Assembly (NCBI RefSeq): GCF_027497995.1
Contig: NZ_JAODBT010000002.1
Coordinates: forward strand, 682,001 to 746,000
DNA from: Stenotrophomonas sp. Iso1
Lineage (GTDB): Bacteria > Pseudomonadota > Gammaproteobacteria > Xanthomonadales > Xanthomonadaceae
Reading direction: 5' to 3'
DNA length: 64,000 bases
Within the stretch, counting starts at the first letter, position 1. Every line of letters begins with the position of its first letter. Shown in pieces: positions 8,301 through 16,367 of the stretch. The notes beneath the pieces are model-generated. The model was not told the origin of the DNA. It did no database searches and worked only from the letters and a program-made list of their open reading frames with translations. The translations under genes and the position numbers were made by a program.

Positions 8301-10360
8301 GCATCGCCCGCGCACACGGTTTCTGGCTGGACGACGCATTCGCCTCGGGTGGCTCGGTTGGTTACGACCACAAGGGCATGGGCATCACCGCACGCGGTGC
8401 GTGGGAGTCGGTCAAGCGCCACTTCCGTGCGCTGGGCCAGGATTGCCAGAAGCAGGACTTCACTGTGGTCGGCGTCGGCGACATGTCCGGCGACGTGTTC
8501 GGCAACGGCATGCTGCTGTCCGAACACATCCGCCTGGTGTGCGCGTTCGATCACCGCCACATCTTCCTCGACCCGAATCCGGTGGCAGCGAGCTCGTTCA
8601 AGGAACGCGCGCGCATGTTCAAGGTGCCGCGTTCGAGCTGGGCCGATTACGATGCCAAGCTGATCAGCAAGGGCGGTGGCATCTATGCCCGTTCGCTGAA
8701 GTCGATCGAGATCACCCCGCAGGTGCGTGAGGCCCTGGGCATCGACGCCAGCATCAAGGCGATGACCCCGACCGATCTCATGAACGCCGCGCTGAAGGCG
8801 CCGGTGGACCTGCTGTGGAATGGCGGCATCGGTACCTACGTCAAGGCCTCCACCGAGACCCACGCCGATGTGGGCGATCGCGCCAACAACGCATTGCGCG
8901 TCAACGGCGGCGAGCTGCGCTGCAAGATCGTAGGTGAGGGCGGCAACCTGGGCATGACCCAGTTGGGCCGTATCGAAGCCGCACAGGTAGGCGTGCTGCT
9001 CAACACCGACTTCATCGACAACTCGGCCGGTGTGGATACCTCCGACCACGAAGTCAACATCAAGATCCTGCTCAACGACGTGGTGCGTGCCAAGAAGCTC
9101 ACCGTCGAGCAGCGCAACAAGCTGTTGGCCTCGATGACCGATGAGGTGGGTGGTCTGGTGCTGATGGATAACTACCGTCAGAACCAGGCGCTGAGCCTGA
9201 TGGAGCGCATGAGTGCGACCCGTCTGGGTTCCAAGCAGCACTTCATCCGCACGCTGGAGAAGCAGGGCCTGCTGGATCGTCAGATCGAGTTCCTGCCGTC
9301 CGATGCCGAGTTGTCGGCACGCAAGCTGCGCGGGCAGGGCCTGACCCGTCCGGAACTGGCGGTGCTGCTGTCGTATTCCAAGATCGTCGCGTTCCAGCAG
9401 TTGCTGGAGTCGGACATCCCGGAAGACCCGTACCTGTCCAAGGAGCTGCTGCGTTACTTCCCGCAGCCGCTGCAGAAGAAGTACGCCGATGCGATGGACC
9501 GTCACCGCCTGAAGCGCGAAATCATCGCCACGGCCGTGACCAACCAGACCATCAACCGCATGGGCGCCACCTTCCTGATGCGTATGCAGGAAGACACCGG
9601 CCGCAGCGTGGCCGAGGTCGCCAAGGCCTACACCATCAGCCGCGAAACGCTGGATGCCCGCGCGCTGTGGACGCAGATCGACGCCCTCGACGGCACCTTG
9701 CCCGAAGCCGTGCAGGTGGACGCGCTGGAAGTGATCTGGAAGTTGCAGCGTTCGTTCGTGCGCTGGCTGCTAAGCCGTCCGGGTGCCATGCCGGGCATCA
9801 CCGCTGCGGTGGAGCGTTACCAGGGCCCGTTCAACGACATCCGTGTCGCCTCGGGTGTGCTGTCCGATTCGCAGCGTCCGTCCTATGAAGCCAGCGTCAA
9901 GGCTTGGAAGGAGAAGGGCTTGCCGGCAGGGCTGTCGCAGCAGCTGTCCGAGCTGCAGTTCCTGGAGCCGGCGTTCGACATCATCGAGCTGGCGCGTACC
10001 CGCAAGCTGAAGCCGGTGGACGTGTCCAAGGTCCACTTCCGCTTGGGTGAAGCCCTGCAGATGCCGTGGTTGTTCGAGCAGATCGACGCGCTGGAGGTCA
10101 ACGGCCGTTGGCATGCAGTTGCACGTGGTGTGCTGCGTGACGAGCTGGCAGCGCACCAGCGCAACCTGGCCGGTCAGGTGCTGACCATGAAGGGCGCCAA
10201 TGCCGAAGCCAAGGTCGCCGCATGGCTGAACCGCGACGACAGCAGCCTGCGCTTCACCCTGGCGATGCTGGCCGAGCTGGCCGAGCAGAAGACGCTGGAT
10301 TACCCGACCGTGTCGGTCGCGGTGCAGCGCTTGGGTCAATTGGCGGCGCACGGGGTTTAA
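5375..10360 (+). CDS. gdhB: NAD-specific glutamate dehydrogenase, large (180-kDa) type
   Basis: A 1661-residue enzyme of the large bacterial NAD-dependent GDH class, which oxidatively deaminates glutamate to 2-oxoglutarate and ammonia in the cytoplasm. The first 700 or so residues match the ACT-rich regulatory region of this class. The catalytic core begins near residue 860 with GGLRWSDRREDFRTEVLGL, followed by the lysine-containing KAQMVKNTVIVPVGSKGGFF. The dinucleotide-binding region near residue 1030 reads VVGVGDMSGDVFGNGM. Length and motif order match the family and no frameshift is seen. The extreme N-terminus is Lys-rich, and no clear Shine-Dalgarno precedes the ATG. It is monocistronic, bounded by the efflux operon upstream and an inverted repeat pair downstream. 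Confidence 0.96.
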   Translation: MKSQNNAPKSAKTKSKPAVVKQNTVEAGLSLEPVFAALRKRYSAAAAQTQAVAFATAFYKRMEADEFKQHSADDWAVLAAGMLEFARTRKTGKANVRVFNPTLKADGWESGHTVLQIVNDDMPFLVDTVTLALAEQGIGVHVLGHPVISIARDKAGKLSGVGIGTLESVMLLEIDRQPAANLDAVAKRVSDALDDVRAIVKDWQPMTDKALALAEDLGKRVLPVSQASRVEAQEFLRWAADNHFTFFGYREYKVEKKGKEEVLVAQNGTGLGLMRGKDTMVSRPVKGLAAEGLNATSSLHDALILTKTNARSRIHRSGYMDYIGVLEFDAKGKIIGEQRFLGLFTSSAYNRRPWEIPLVRQRYENVMQRSGLSLSSHSGKALRHILESLPREELFQSSEDELFRTAMGVLGLQERVRSRLFLRRDKFSRFISALVILPRERFNTDVRLRVESMLKDALQGEYVDSSVVLGDSPLAQVHLIVRPKAGQSLELDIEGLEKRLANVLRNWQDDLREALVNSHGESEGLRIASRIGKALPAGYIEDSSAEIAAADVAQLDALTGPDDLRLSLQSTNRDGVEGLRLKLYRQLDDIPLSDVLPMMENMGLRVVAERPYRLMVDDAPVYVQDFEVESTIGAIDPSSANAGFSEAFAHIWHGDAENDGFNRLVLGAGLDWRQVSMLRGYCKYLLQIGVPFSQAYVEGTFNRYPLLARLIVELFEARFDPNPSADKATMDAQLAQFRALVGDDAATLKVLDGVVKARKNARDTRMAVVHEALVKLLDRVSSLDEDRILRGFIGVIEATLRTSYYMQRKDGVRADGGPADYISFKFDAAKVPDLPKPRPYREIFVCGPRVEGTHLRFGPVARGGLRWSDRREDFRTEVLGLVKAQMVKNTVIVPVGSKGGFFAKQLPDPAVDRDAWFAEGVACYKRFINGLLDITDNIVNNKIVAPVGVVRHDQDDPYLVVAADKGTATFSDTANGIARAHGFWLDDAFASGGSVGYDHKGMGITARGAWESVKRHFRALGQDCQKQDFTVVGVGDMSGDVFGNGMLLSEHIRLVCAFDHRHIFLDPNPVAASSFKERARMFKVPRSSWADYDAKLISKGGGIYARSLKSIEITPQVREALGIDASIKAMTPTDLMNAALKAPVDLLWNGGIGTYVKASTETHADVGDRANNALRVNGGELRCKIVGEGGNLGMTQLGRIEAAQVGVLLNTDFIDNSAGVDTSDHEVNIKILLNDVVRAKKLTVEQRNKLLASMTDEVGGLVLMDNYRQNQALSLMERMSATRLGSKQHFIRTLEKQGLLDRQIEFLPSDAELSARKLRGQGLTRPELAVLLSYSKIVAFQQLLESDIPEDPYLSKELLRYFPQPLQKKYADAMDRHRLKREIIATAVTNQTINRMGATFLMRMQEDTGRSVAEVAKAYTISRETLDARALWTQIDALDGTLPEAVQVDALEVIWKLQRSFVRWLLSRPGAMPGITAAVERYQGPFNDIRVASGVLSDSQRPSYEASVKAWKEKGLPAGLSQQLSELQFLEPAFDIIELARTRKLKPVDVSKVHFRLGEALQMPWLFEQIDALEVNGRWHAVARGVLRDELAAHQRNLAGQVLTMKGANAEAKVAAWLNRDDSSLRFTLAMLAELAEQKTLDYPTVSVAVQRLGQLAAHGV

Positions 10361-10394
10361 TCCCGGAGGATCGGGTGTCGGCGGCAGAGTGCTT

Positions 10395-10433
10395 CCCTCA
10401 CCCCAACCCCTCTCCCGTAAACGGGAGAGGGGC
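10395..10433 (+). repeat. REP-like palindrome, forward copy
   Basis: A short arm CCCTCACCCCAA precedes a perfect 12-base stem (CCCCTCTCCCGT, two-base AA centre, ACGGGAGAGGGG) spanning 10407-10432. It sits directly after the glutamate dehydrogenase stop codon. The same arm-plus-hairpin plan recurs elsewhere in the window (near 21.1, 52.5 and 55.6 kb). It may also act as a transcription or mRNA-decay barrier. Confidence 0.8.
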
Positions 10434-10461
10434 TTTAAGCAACCGCCCAATCAGAACCGAG

Positions 10462-10500
10462 CCCCTCTCCCGTTTACGGGAGAGGGGTTGGGCTGAGGGC
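10462..10500 (-). repeat. REP-like palindrome, inverted copy
   Basis: This is the near-exact reverse complement of the copy at 10395-10433: a 12-base stem CCCCTCTCCCGT/ACGGGAGAGGGG at 10462-10487 followed by the arm TTGGGCTGAGGG. The two copies, separated by 28 bases, form a head-to-head BIME-like unit between the dehydrogenase and NAD kinase genes. Confidence 0.8.
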
Positions 10501-10576
10501 TGGTTCCTGTAGAAGGCTGTCGCGTTCGCAGTTGCGGGTTATCCTCCGCACCTGAGCCGAACCAAAAGACGCGACT

Positions 10577-11341
10577 GTGTCCCCCCGAATCGCTTTTCTC
10601 GCAAGCACCGTCGAGGCCGCCCAGCAGGCACGCGCGCTGTTGGTTGCCCGCTATGGCAATCATGATCCGGAAGATGCCGATGTTCTCTGCCCGCTGGGTG
10701 GGGATGGCTTCATGCTGCAAACCCTGCACCGCCATGGCAGCAAGGGCAAACCGGTGTTCGGCATGAAGCTGGGTACCGTCGGCTTCCTGATGAACCATCA
10801 TCGCGAAGAGGATCTCATCGAGCGTCTCGAAAATGCCGAGCCTGCACATTTGCGGCCGTTGGAGATGATCGCGCTGACCGAATCGGGTACCAGCACGGGT
10901 TCACTGGCCTATAACGATGTCTCAATGCTGCGGCAGACGCGCCAAGCGGCGCATATCGGCATTGATCTCAATGGCCAGCCGCGGGTCGAAGAACTGATCT
11001 GCGATGGCGTGCTGGTTTCAACGCCGGCGGGCAGTACCGCTTACAACTACTCCGCGCATGGCCCGATTCTGCCGCTGGGCTCGAACACCATTGCCCTTAC
11101 GCCGTTGGCGCCTTACCGGCCCCGTCGTTGGCGCGGGGCCATACTCAAGGCCCAGACGGAAGTGCGCTTTCGTGTGCTTGATCCCTACAAGCGTCCGGTC
11201 AGCGTCACCGCCGATTCGCACGAAACCCGCGACGTGGTGGAAGTGACCATCCGTGAATCGCGCGAGCGTCAGGTAACCTTGCTGTTCGACCCCGAGCACA
11301 ATCTCGAAGAACGCATCCTCAGCGAACAATTCATGGTGTGA
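10577..11341 (+). CDS. nadK: NAD kinase
   Basis: A 254-residue ATP-NAD kinase that phosphorylates NAD to NADP. The family motif GGDG is in [14 protein letters not shown] (near residue 40). The second motif, with NDVSM and [18 protein letters not shown], lies around residues 110-160. It starts with GTG at 10577; no alternative in-frame ATG leaves the N-terminal strand intact. The protein is slightly shorter than E. coli NadK, as is usual for Xanthomonadaceae. It sits alone between the REP-like pair and the nucleotidase gene. Confidence 0.93.
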   Translation: MSPRIAFLASTVEAAQQARALLVARYGNHDPEDADVLCPLGGDGFMLQTLHRHGSKGKPVFGMKLGTVGFLMNHHREEDLIERLENAEPAHLRPLEMIALTESGTSTGSLAYNDVSMLRQTRQAAHIGIDLNGQPRVEELICDGVLVSTPAGSTAYNYSAHGPILPLGSNTIALTPLAPYRPRRWRGAILKAQTEVRFRVLDPYKRPVSVTADSHETRDVVEVTIRESRERQVTLLFDPEHNLEERILSEQFMV

Positions 11342-11587
11342 CAGCGGCGATGGTAGAGCCGCTGCAGCAAGGCCGGTGGGTGCATCGGGGGAGCGAGCCA
11401 GCTCCACGCGGCACTTTTTGCTGAGCACGCCTGTGAACTATCCGCTCGGCAGGGCTGGGCCGGAATCCAATGAACCCCCAATTTCCGGCTGCATGAGCCG
11501 GGAATGGCGGCTCCGGGATGGCAGAGGCTGGCGCGGGTTCCGGGTAGACTGGGCTCCGTTCCTTGATAGTCATTGGGTTCATCGCTC

Positions 11588-12532
11588 ATGGGTGACAACA
11601 CTCCCCGGCTTCTCACCGTCGCGGTGACCTCGCGCGCATTGTTCGACCTGGAAGAAGGGCACGCATTGTTCGAGCGTGACGGTCTGGAAGCCTATGCCGC
11701 CTATCAGCGCGAACACGAAGACGATGTGCTCAAACCGGGTGTCGCTTTCCCGGTGGTACGCAAGCTGCTGGCGCTCAACGATGGCGCACCAGGCGAAACG
11801 CCGCGAGTGGAAGTGATTCTGTTGTCGCGCAATTCGGCGGATACCGGTCTGCGTATTTTCAACTCCATCCAGCATTACGACTTGGGCATCATCCGCGCGA
11901 CCTTCACCGCTGGCGAACCGACCTGGCCGTATGTAAAGCCGTTCGGTACCGACCTGTTCCTCTCTGCCAACCCGGAATCGGTGCGCCGTGCCTTGGTACA
12001 CGGCATCGCGGCGGCGACGATCTTGCCGCATAGCGCGGCGGATGTGAGCGCCGCGACGGCTGCCGCCACTGATACCGGGCGCCCGACCTCACAATTGCGT
12101 ATCGCCTTCGATGGTGATGCGGTGATCTTCGGTGATGAAAGCGAGCGCATCTCCCGCGAGCAGGGTGTGGAAGCGTTCGGTCGGCATGAGCGCGAACGCG
12201 CGCATGAGCCGCTGAGTGGCGGCCCGTTTCGCAATTTCCTGTCGGCATTGCATGCACTGCAGGCGGCATTCCCGCCGGGTGAGGCGGCGCCCATTCGCAC
12301 CGCATTGGTCACTGCGCGTTCGGCGCCGGCACATGAACGCGTGATTCGCACGTTGCGCGAATGGGGCGTGCGATTGGACGAAGCCTTGTTCCTTGGCGGT
12401 CGTCACAAGGGGCCGTTTCTGGAGGCGTTCGGTGCCGATATCTTCTTCGACGATTCGCAGCACAACATCGACAGTGCACGGCAACATGTGGCCGCCGGTC
12501 ACGTGCCGCACGGCGTCGCCAATCCTGACTAG
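11588..12532 (+). CDS. 5'-nucleotidase (cytosolic cN-I/PF06189-like)
   Basis: A 314-residue protein resembling the cytosolic 5'-nucleotidase I family, which dephosphorylates nucleoside monophosphates. Supporting segments are LTVAVTSRALFDLEE at the N-terminus, VILLSRNSADTGLRIFNSI, the HAD-like LRIAFDGDAVIFGDESE near the middle, and LFLGGRHKGPFLEAF followed by DIFFDDSQ near the end. The acidic DGD of the HAD-type core is present. I chose the ATG at 11588 over an in-frame TTG 15 bases upstream; neither has a strong Shine-Dalgarno. Its substrate cannot be stated. Confidence 0.82.
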   Translation: MGDNTPRLLTVAVTSRALFDLEEGHALFERDGLEAYAAYQREHEDDVLKPGVAFPVVRKLLALNDGAPGETPRVEVILLSRNSADTGLRIFNSIQHYDLGIIRATFTAGEPTWPYVKPFGTDLFLSANPESVRRALVHGIAAATILPHSAADVSAATAAATDTGRPTSQLRIAFDGDAVIFGDESERISREQGVEAFGRHERERAHEPLSGGPFRNFLSALHALQAAFPPGEAAPIRTALVTARSAPAHERVIRTLREWGVRLDEALFLGGRHKGPFLEAFGADIFFDDSQHNIDSARQHVAAGHVPHGVANPD

Positions 12533-13013
12533 GCGCATATCTGCCGGTCGGCACAAGCGGTGTGGGCACGCCGACGTCTTCTGACAGCATGCCTGCAATT
12601 ACAGGCTTTCAGCGTTTTACGCGCCTGGTCAGCGTTGCAATTTGTTGCGTTCTTTCAGTATCGGAGAGCATGACGGTTATAGCCGGTTGCTGATCGCATG
12701 CTAGGATGAAAACGCTTTCGCGGGCTCATTCACGCCCAGCGGCAATCCTGCCGCGTCCTTGATCTGCACGAATGCGGCAGATTCATCCCGCCCGCACAGC
12801 AACCACCCGGTGATGTAGGGACGAGGCCTCGCCTCGGCCGGTAGCGTCTTCAGTCTGCCACTGCTCGCCAACGCTGCCCTCGGGCGGCTGCCGGGTGTTT
12901 CGCGCGCCGCGCGGGACCGGACGCATTGTCTCTCCTGCGCTGCGCATCATGCGCCCTTGCGCCGTGCTGCCGCGTTCATCTGCGTCAGCAGTTACACAGG
13001 AGAAACAATCCCA
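12533..13013. other. 481-base intergenic region before tmm
   Basis: No coding region is supported here. A small inverted repeat GCCTG-N6-CAGGC (12591-12606), followed by TTTC, may end the nucleotidase transcript. A GTAG-led, imperfectly palindromic stretch around 12817-12850 resembles the GTAG repeats of Stenotrophomonas but is degenerate. I see no confident promoter. The tmm ribosome-binding site AGGAGA is at 12998-13003. Confidence 0.5.
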
Positions 13014-14390
13014 ATGACCATGCGTATCGCCATTCTTGGTGCTGGCCCCAGCGGCCTGGCACAACTTCGTGCATTTGAATCCGCCCGCCGAGCAGGCGCT
13101 GAAGTACCGGAGATCGTCTGCTACGAAAAGCAGTCCGATCTCGGTGGGATGTGGAACTACACATGGCGTACGGGGCTGGATGCCTACGGGGAACCTGTTC
13201 ACGGCAGCATGTATCGCTATCTCTGGTCCAATGGGCCGAAGGAAGCGCTGGAGTTTGCCGACTACAGTTTTGAAGAGCATTTTGGACGCCCAATCGCTTC
13301 GTATCCGCCGCGCGCGGTGTTGCGTGACTACATCATGGGCCGCATCGAGAAGAGCGGCGTGCGTGATCAGATCCGCTTCAACATGGCAGTGCAGTGGGTC
13401 GACTATTCGGAGCAGACCGGGCGCTTCACCGTCAGTGTTCGAGACCTGAAAAAAGACGAACTCGTGTCGGAAGAGTTCGATCGGGTGATCGTGGCGACCG
13501 GGCATTTTTCCACGCCCAATGCACCGTTCTTTGAAGGGTTGGAATGTTTCCCCGGCCGCGTGTTGCATGCGCATGACTTCCGCGATGCCTGTGAATTCAC
13601 TGACAAGGACATCTTGTTGGTAGGCAGCAGCTATTCGGCCGAGGACATCGGCACCCAGTGCTACAAGTACGGCGCCAAATCGGTGACTTTCAGCTATCGG
13701 AGCAAGCCGATGGGGCACGACTGGCCGGCAACGTTTGATGAAAAGCCGCTGCTGCTGCGTGTGGAAGGCAACACTGGGTACTTTGCCGACGGTACATCCA
13801 AGCATGTGGATGCCATCGTCCTATGTACCGGATATCAGCATCATTTCCCGTTCTTGCCTGATGAACTGACGCTGCGCACGCGCAACCGCCTGTATCCGGG
13901 AGACATCTACAAGGGCGTGTTCTGGATCGACAATCCCAAGCTCATGTATCTGGGCATGCAGGACCAGTACTACACATTCAACATGTTCGATGCGCAGGCC
14001 TGGTATGCGCGTGACGTGATTCTGGGGCGCATCGCATTGCCGGACCCCGAAGCCATGCGTGCTGACAGTGACGCATGGGTTGCCCGTGAGGAAGCCTCGC
14101 AATCGGCTGAACAGGACATCGATTTTCAGACGGACTATGTGCGTGATCTGCTCGATGTCACTGACTACCCGGCATTCGATGTGGAAGCCGTGGCTGATTT
14201 GTTCAAACAATGGAAGCACGACAAGAAGGACGACATTCTTGGCTACCGCAACTGCAGCTATCGCTCTGTGTTGACCGGGACGCTGGCACCGCCGCATCAC
14301 ACGCCGTGGATGCAGGCGATGGATGATTCGTTGGAGGCGTTTCTCGCGGAAAGTGAGCTGGAAGAAGAACCTGTGCGACGCATTGCCTGA
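13014..14390 (+). CDS. tmm: Trimethylamine monooxygenase (flavin-containing monooxygenase)
   Basis: A 458-residue FAD/NADPH enzyme that oxidises trimethylamine to its N-oxide. The N-terminal FAD site is GAGPSG. The middle has the FMO-type motif [16 protein letters not shown]. The NADPH site is [20 protein letters not shown], with Tyr at residue 207, where (from memory) marine Tmm enzymes have a functionally important tyrosine. Long stretches such as [20 protein letters not shown] and [15 protein letters not shown] are those I associate with characterised Tmm rather than generic FMOs. I chose the ATG at 13014 because AGGAGA lies 10 bases upstream; a longer start at 12957 lacks such a site. No tdm, dimethylamine or methylamine genes are nearby. 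Substrate is inferred from similarity. Confidence 0.85.
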   Translation: MTMRIAILGAGPSGLAQLRAFESARRAGAEVPEIVCYEKQSDLGGMWNYTWRTGLDAYGEPVHGSMYRYLWSNGPKEALEFADYSFEEHFGRPIASYPPRAVLRDYIMGRIEKSGVRDQIRFNMAVQWVDYSEQTGRFTVSVRDLKKDELVSEEFDRVIVATGHFSTPNAPFFEGLECFPGRVLHAHDFRDACEFTDKDILLVGSSYSAEDIGTQCYKYGAKSVTFSYRSKPMGHDWPATFDEKPLLLRVEGNTGYFADGTSKHVDAIVLCTGYQHHFPFLPDELTLRTRNRLYPGDIYKGVFWIDNPKLMYLGMQDQYYTFNMFDAQAWYARDVILGRIALPDPEAMRADSDAWVAREEASQSAEQDIDFQTDYVRDLLDVTDYPAFDVEAVADLFKQWKHDKKDDILGYRNCSYRSVLTGTLAPPHHTPWMQAMDDSLEAFLAESELEEEPVRRIA

Positions 14391-14398
14391 GCGTAGCT

Positions 14399-14421
14399 GG
14401 CGCCGGGCTTAGTCCGGCGCC
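14399..14421. terminator. Hairpin between convergent tmm and DUF2939 genes
   Basis: GGCGCCGG (14399-14406) pairs perfectly with CCGGCGCC (14414-14421) around a 7-base loop, just after the tmm stop and over the stop codon of the opposing gene. A GTAG tetranucleotide precedes it (14393-14396), as in Stenotrophomonas GTAG repeats. There is no T-run, so it may be a repeat acting as a bidirectional barrier. Confidence 0.5.
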
Positions 14422-14963
14422 TGTCCGGTGGGTAGCACGATGTTGGTCAGCCGCCAGCGCAGGCCTTGGCGGCTGAGCACGAACACCAGTTCGCGACCAT
14501 CCTGCAGCCGTGTGGTGGCGGTGAAGCGCGACAACGATTCATAACGCCCGTGCGTGTCGGCTAGCGGCTTTGCTGGCGACGGTGCGGCCCAGGTATCACC
14601 GCCAATGGTGTCGCCTGTCGCACGCTTCCATGCGCTGTCGCCCTGCAGCAGGGCGGCAACGCCAAGGGGAGTGACCAGCGTATCCACGCCGGCGCCGGTC
14701 ACGTTGCCGAGTACGCCCACCACCACCGCACCGAACAGGCTGGACTGCATCTGGCTACCGGCCTGGCGCACCAGATAGTCATTGACCTGAGCTTTGAGGT
14801 TGACCCGTAACGCGGGGAAATCCACGTAACGCTGCAATTTGCCGATGTCACGTTGTTCGATGGCGCGGCTGATGCCGTGGATGGTGAGGTAGGGCCCCGC
14901 AACCACATAGCTGCCGATGGTGAGCGCCACGATCACAACTGCGGCGATGATCCATTTTTTCAT
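14409..14963 (-). CDS. DUF2939 membrane-anchored protein
   Basis: A 184-residue protein with an N-terminal membrane anchor (KKWIIAAVVIVALTIGSYVV) and a soluble remainder. The segment GPYLTIHGISRAIEQRDIGK, followed by LQRYVDFPALRVNLKAQV, is the signature I associate with DUF2939. The function is unknown. I chose the ATG at 14963, directly before the Lys-Lys of the anchor; an upstream ATG at 15014 would overlap the next gene and place 17 unrelated residues before the anchor. It follows the SRPBCC gene by 17 bases and is probably co-transcribed with it. Confidence 0.75.
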   Translation of the reverse strand: MKKWIIAAVVIVALTIGSYVVAGPYLTIHGISRAIEQRDIGKLQRYVDFPALRVNLKAQVNDYLVRQAGSQMQSSLFGAVVVGVLGNVTGAGVDTLVTPLGVAALLQGDSAWKRATGDTIGGDTWAAPSPAKPLADTHGRYESLSRFTATTRLQDGRELVFVLSRQGLRWRLTNIVLPTGQAPD

Positions 14964-14980
14964 TGCGTCCGTCCGTCTTG

Positions 14981-15454
14981 TCAGTGGTGGTGATTGGCTT
15001 GGGACTCTGCCCATCGGCGCAACAACACCAAGGTTTCGGCCCAGGCTTGACTGCAGAAACTGTAGTACTCGTTCTGCGGTTCCCAGCCGAGATGCTGGAA
15101 TTCCAACACGGTCATCGGCTCGCCTTCATGCGGCAGGCCGCGCCATGCGCCCGGGCTTGCCCGCCGGGACAGGTCGAAGCGGACCTCGGTGCCTGCCCAG
15201 ACCGACGCCGGGCTCTGTGTCGGGTGGTGGCTGATGACCTCCCAGCGCACACGATGGCCAGGTACGGTTTCCAGCACCTTCATCACCACCGTGCCATGTG
15301 CTCCGCCAGGGTTGTGGCTGATCAGCGTATCGCCGTCATGGAGGGTCTGCTGGTGCGGCACCCACCAATGGCTCAGTCCGTCAGCACTGGCCAGCGCGTC
15401 GTAAAGGGTGGTCAGTGGGGCGTCGATCCAGATCTGGTGATGGATGGAGGACAT
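14981..15454 (-). CDS. SRPBCC (AHSA1/START-like) domain protein
   Basis: A 157-residue single-domain protein of the SRPBCC superfamily, a helix-grip fold that binds hydrophobic ligands. Typical features are an N-terminal strand (IHHQIWIDAPLTTLYDALAS), the following DGLSHWWVPH, a central GTEVRFDLS strand, and a long C-terminal helix (SQAWAETLVLLRRWAES). The start at 15454 places this strand at the N-terminus as in the family. The ligand is unknown. Confidence 0.78.
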   Translation of the reverse strand: MSSIHHQIWIDAPLTTLYDALASADGLSHWWVPHQQTLHDGDTLISHNPGGAHGTVVMKVLETVPGHRVRWEVISHHPTQSPASVWAGTEVRFDLSRRASPGAWRGLPHEGEPMTVLEFQHLGWEPQNEYYSFCSQAWAETLVLLRRWAESQANHHH

Positions 15455-15680
15455 GGCGGCAGCTTCTGGGTCGGTGGTGCCACAAGGTTGCCGCAAACGG
15501 TGTGTGACCGTGTGAAGCCCCGGCAAGGTCTGATGAGCCCGGTATGGGAAATGACGGGCTCAAGTACGGCGCTGCCTACCGCTTCCGCTGAAGGGTTGCT
15601 GCGATTGCGCGACCGTCGCAATTGGCTGCTTTATGGGCCTCACAGCGTCCGTCAGTGTTCTGGGTGCGCTGCGCTTTGGC

Positions 15681-16367
15681 TCAGAACTCCAGATCCAGTG
15701 CGGCGCACAGATAGTCGACGAATGGGCCGAGCGCAGCAAGGTCGCCGGCCAGCGTGTGGCGCAGGCGCGGGCCAGTCATGGTGCTGTCGTCCAGCGAGCG
15801 CCACAGCACCCAGTTGCGGTGTTTGAGGTCGTCGATGAATTCAAAATCAGCCGGGAAGCCCCGCGGCGAACGCACCAGCTTTTCGCTGGTCTCGAACTCA
15901 TAGCGACGACGGGTGGCTGGCGCATGTGCGGCGGCTTTCCAGCTGCCCGGGTTGTCGAAGATGAACTGACGCAGGCGGCGTTGTACGTCCGGTTCCGGGT
16001 GCCAGATACCGGCGCCGACAAAGCTCTCGCCCGGTGCCAGATGGATGTAGTACGACGGCGCAGGCACCTGCTTGCGTCGCTCATGGAACAACCGCGCACC
16101 CTGCCAGGTTTTGTACGGCGTCTTGTCGCTGGAGAAGCGAGAGTCGCGGTAGATGCGAAACAGTGAGCCGCCCACTGTGCGAGGGTCGGCCTGGAAGTGC
16201 TCGCTGACCTTGCTCAGATCCGGCTGCAAGTCGGTGATCAGGCGCAGAAATGGCTGCCGTACATGGTCTTCATATTGCTGCTTGTGCTCTGCAAACCAGG
16301 TCTTGTCGTTATGGCGGGCAAGGCCGCGCAGGAATTTGAAGCTGGCGTCGCTGAAATACTGGCTCAT
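15681..16367 (-). CDS. DUF2461 (TIGR02453-type) family protein
   Basis: A 228-residue protein of the DUF2461 family, recognisable by FKFLRGLARHNDKTWFAEHK at the N-terminus, by FRIYRDSRFSSDKTPYKT and by YYIHLAPGESFVGAGIWHP. The biochemical role of the family is unknown. The ATG at 16367 overlaps the sbcB stop in an ATGA arrangement, so translation is probably coupled to exonuclease I. An upstream start at 16394 would deepen the overlap without adding family sequence. Confidence 0.85.
   Translation of the reverse strand: MSQYFSDASFKFLRGLARHNDKTWFAEHKQQYEDHVRQPFLRLITDLQPDLSKVSEHFQADPRTVGGSLFRIYRDSRFSSDKTPYKTWQGARLFHERRKQVPAPSYYIHLAPGESFVGAGIWHPEPDVQRRLRQFIFDNPGSWKAAAHAPATRRRYEFETSEKLVRSPRGFPADFEFIDDLKHRNWVLWRSLDDSTMTGPRLRHTLAGDLAALGPFVDYLCAALDLEF

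Noticed and set aside
10222..10512. A 96-residue plus-strand open frame across the dehydrogenase end and the repeat pair
   Set aside because: Its second half is a translation of the REP-like palindromes, a common artefact.
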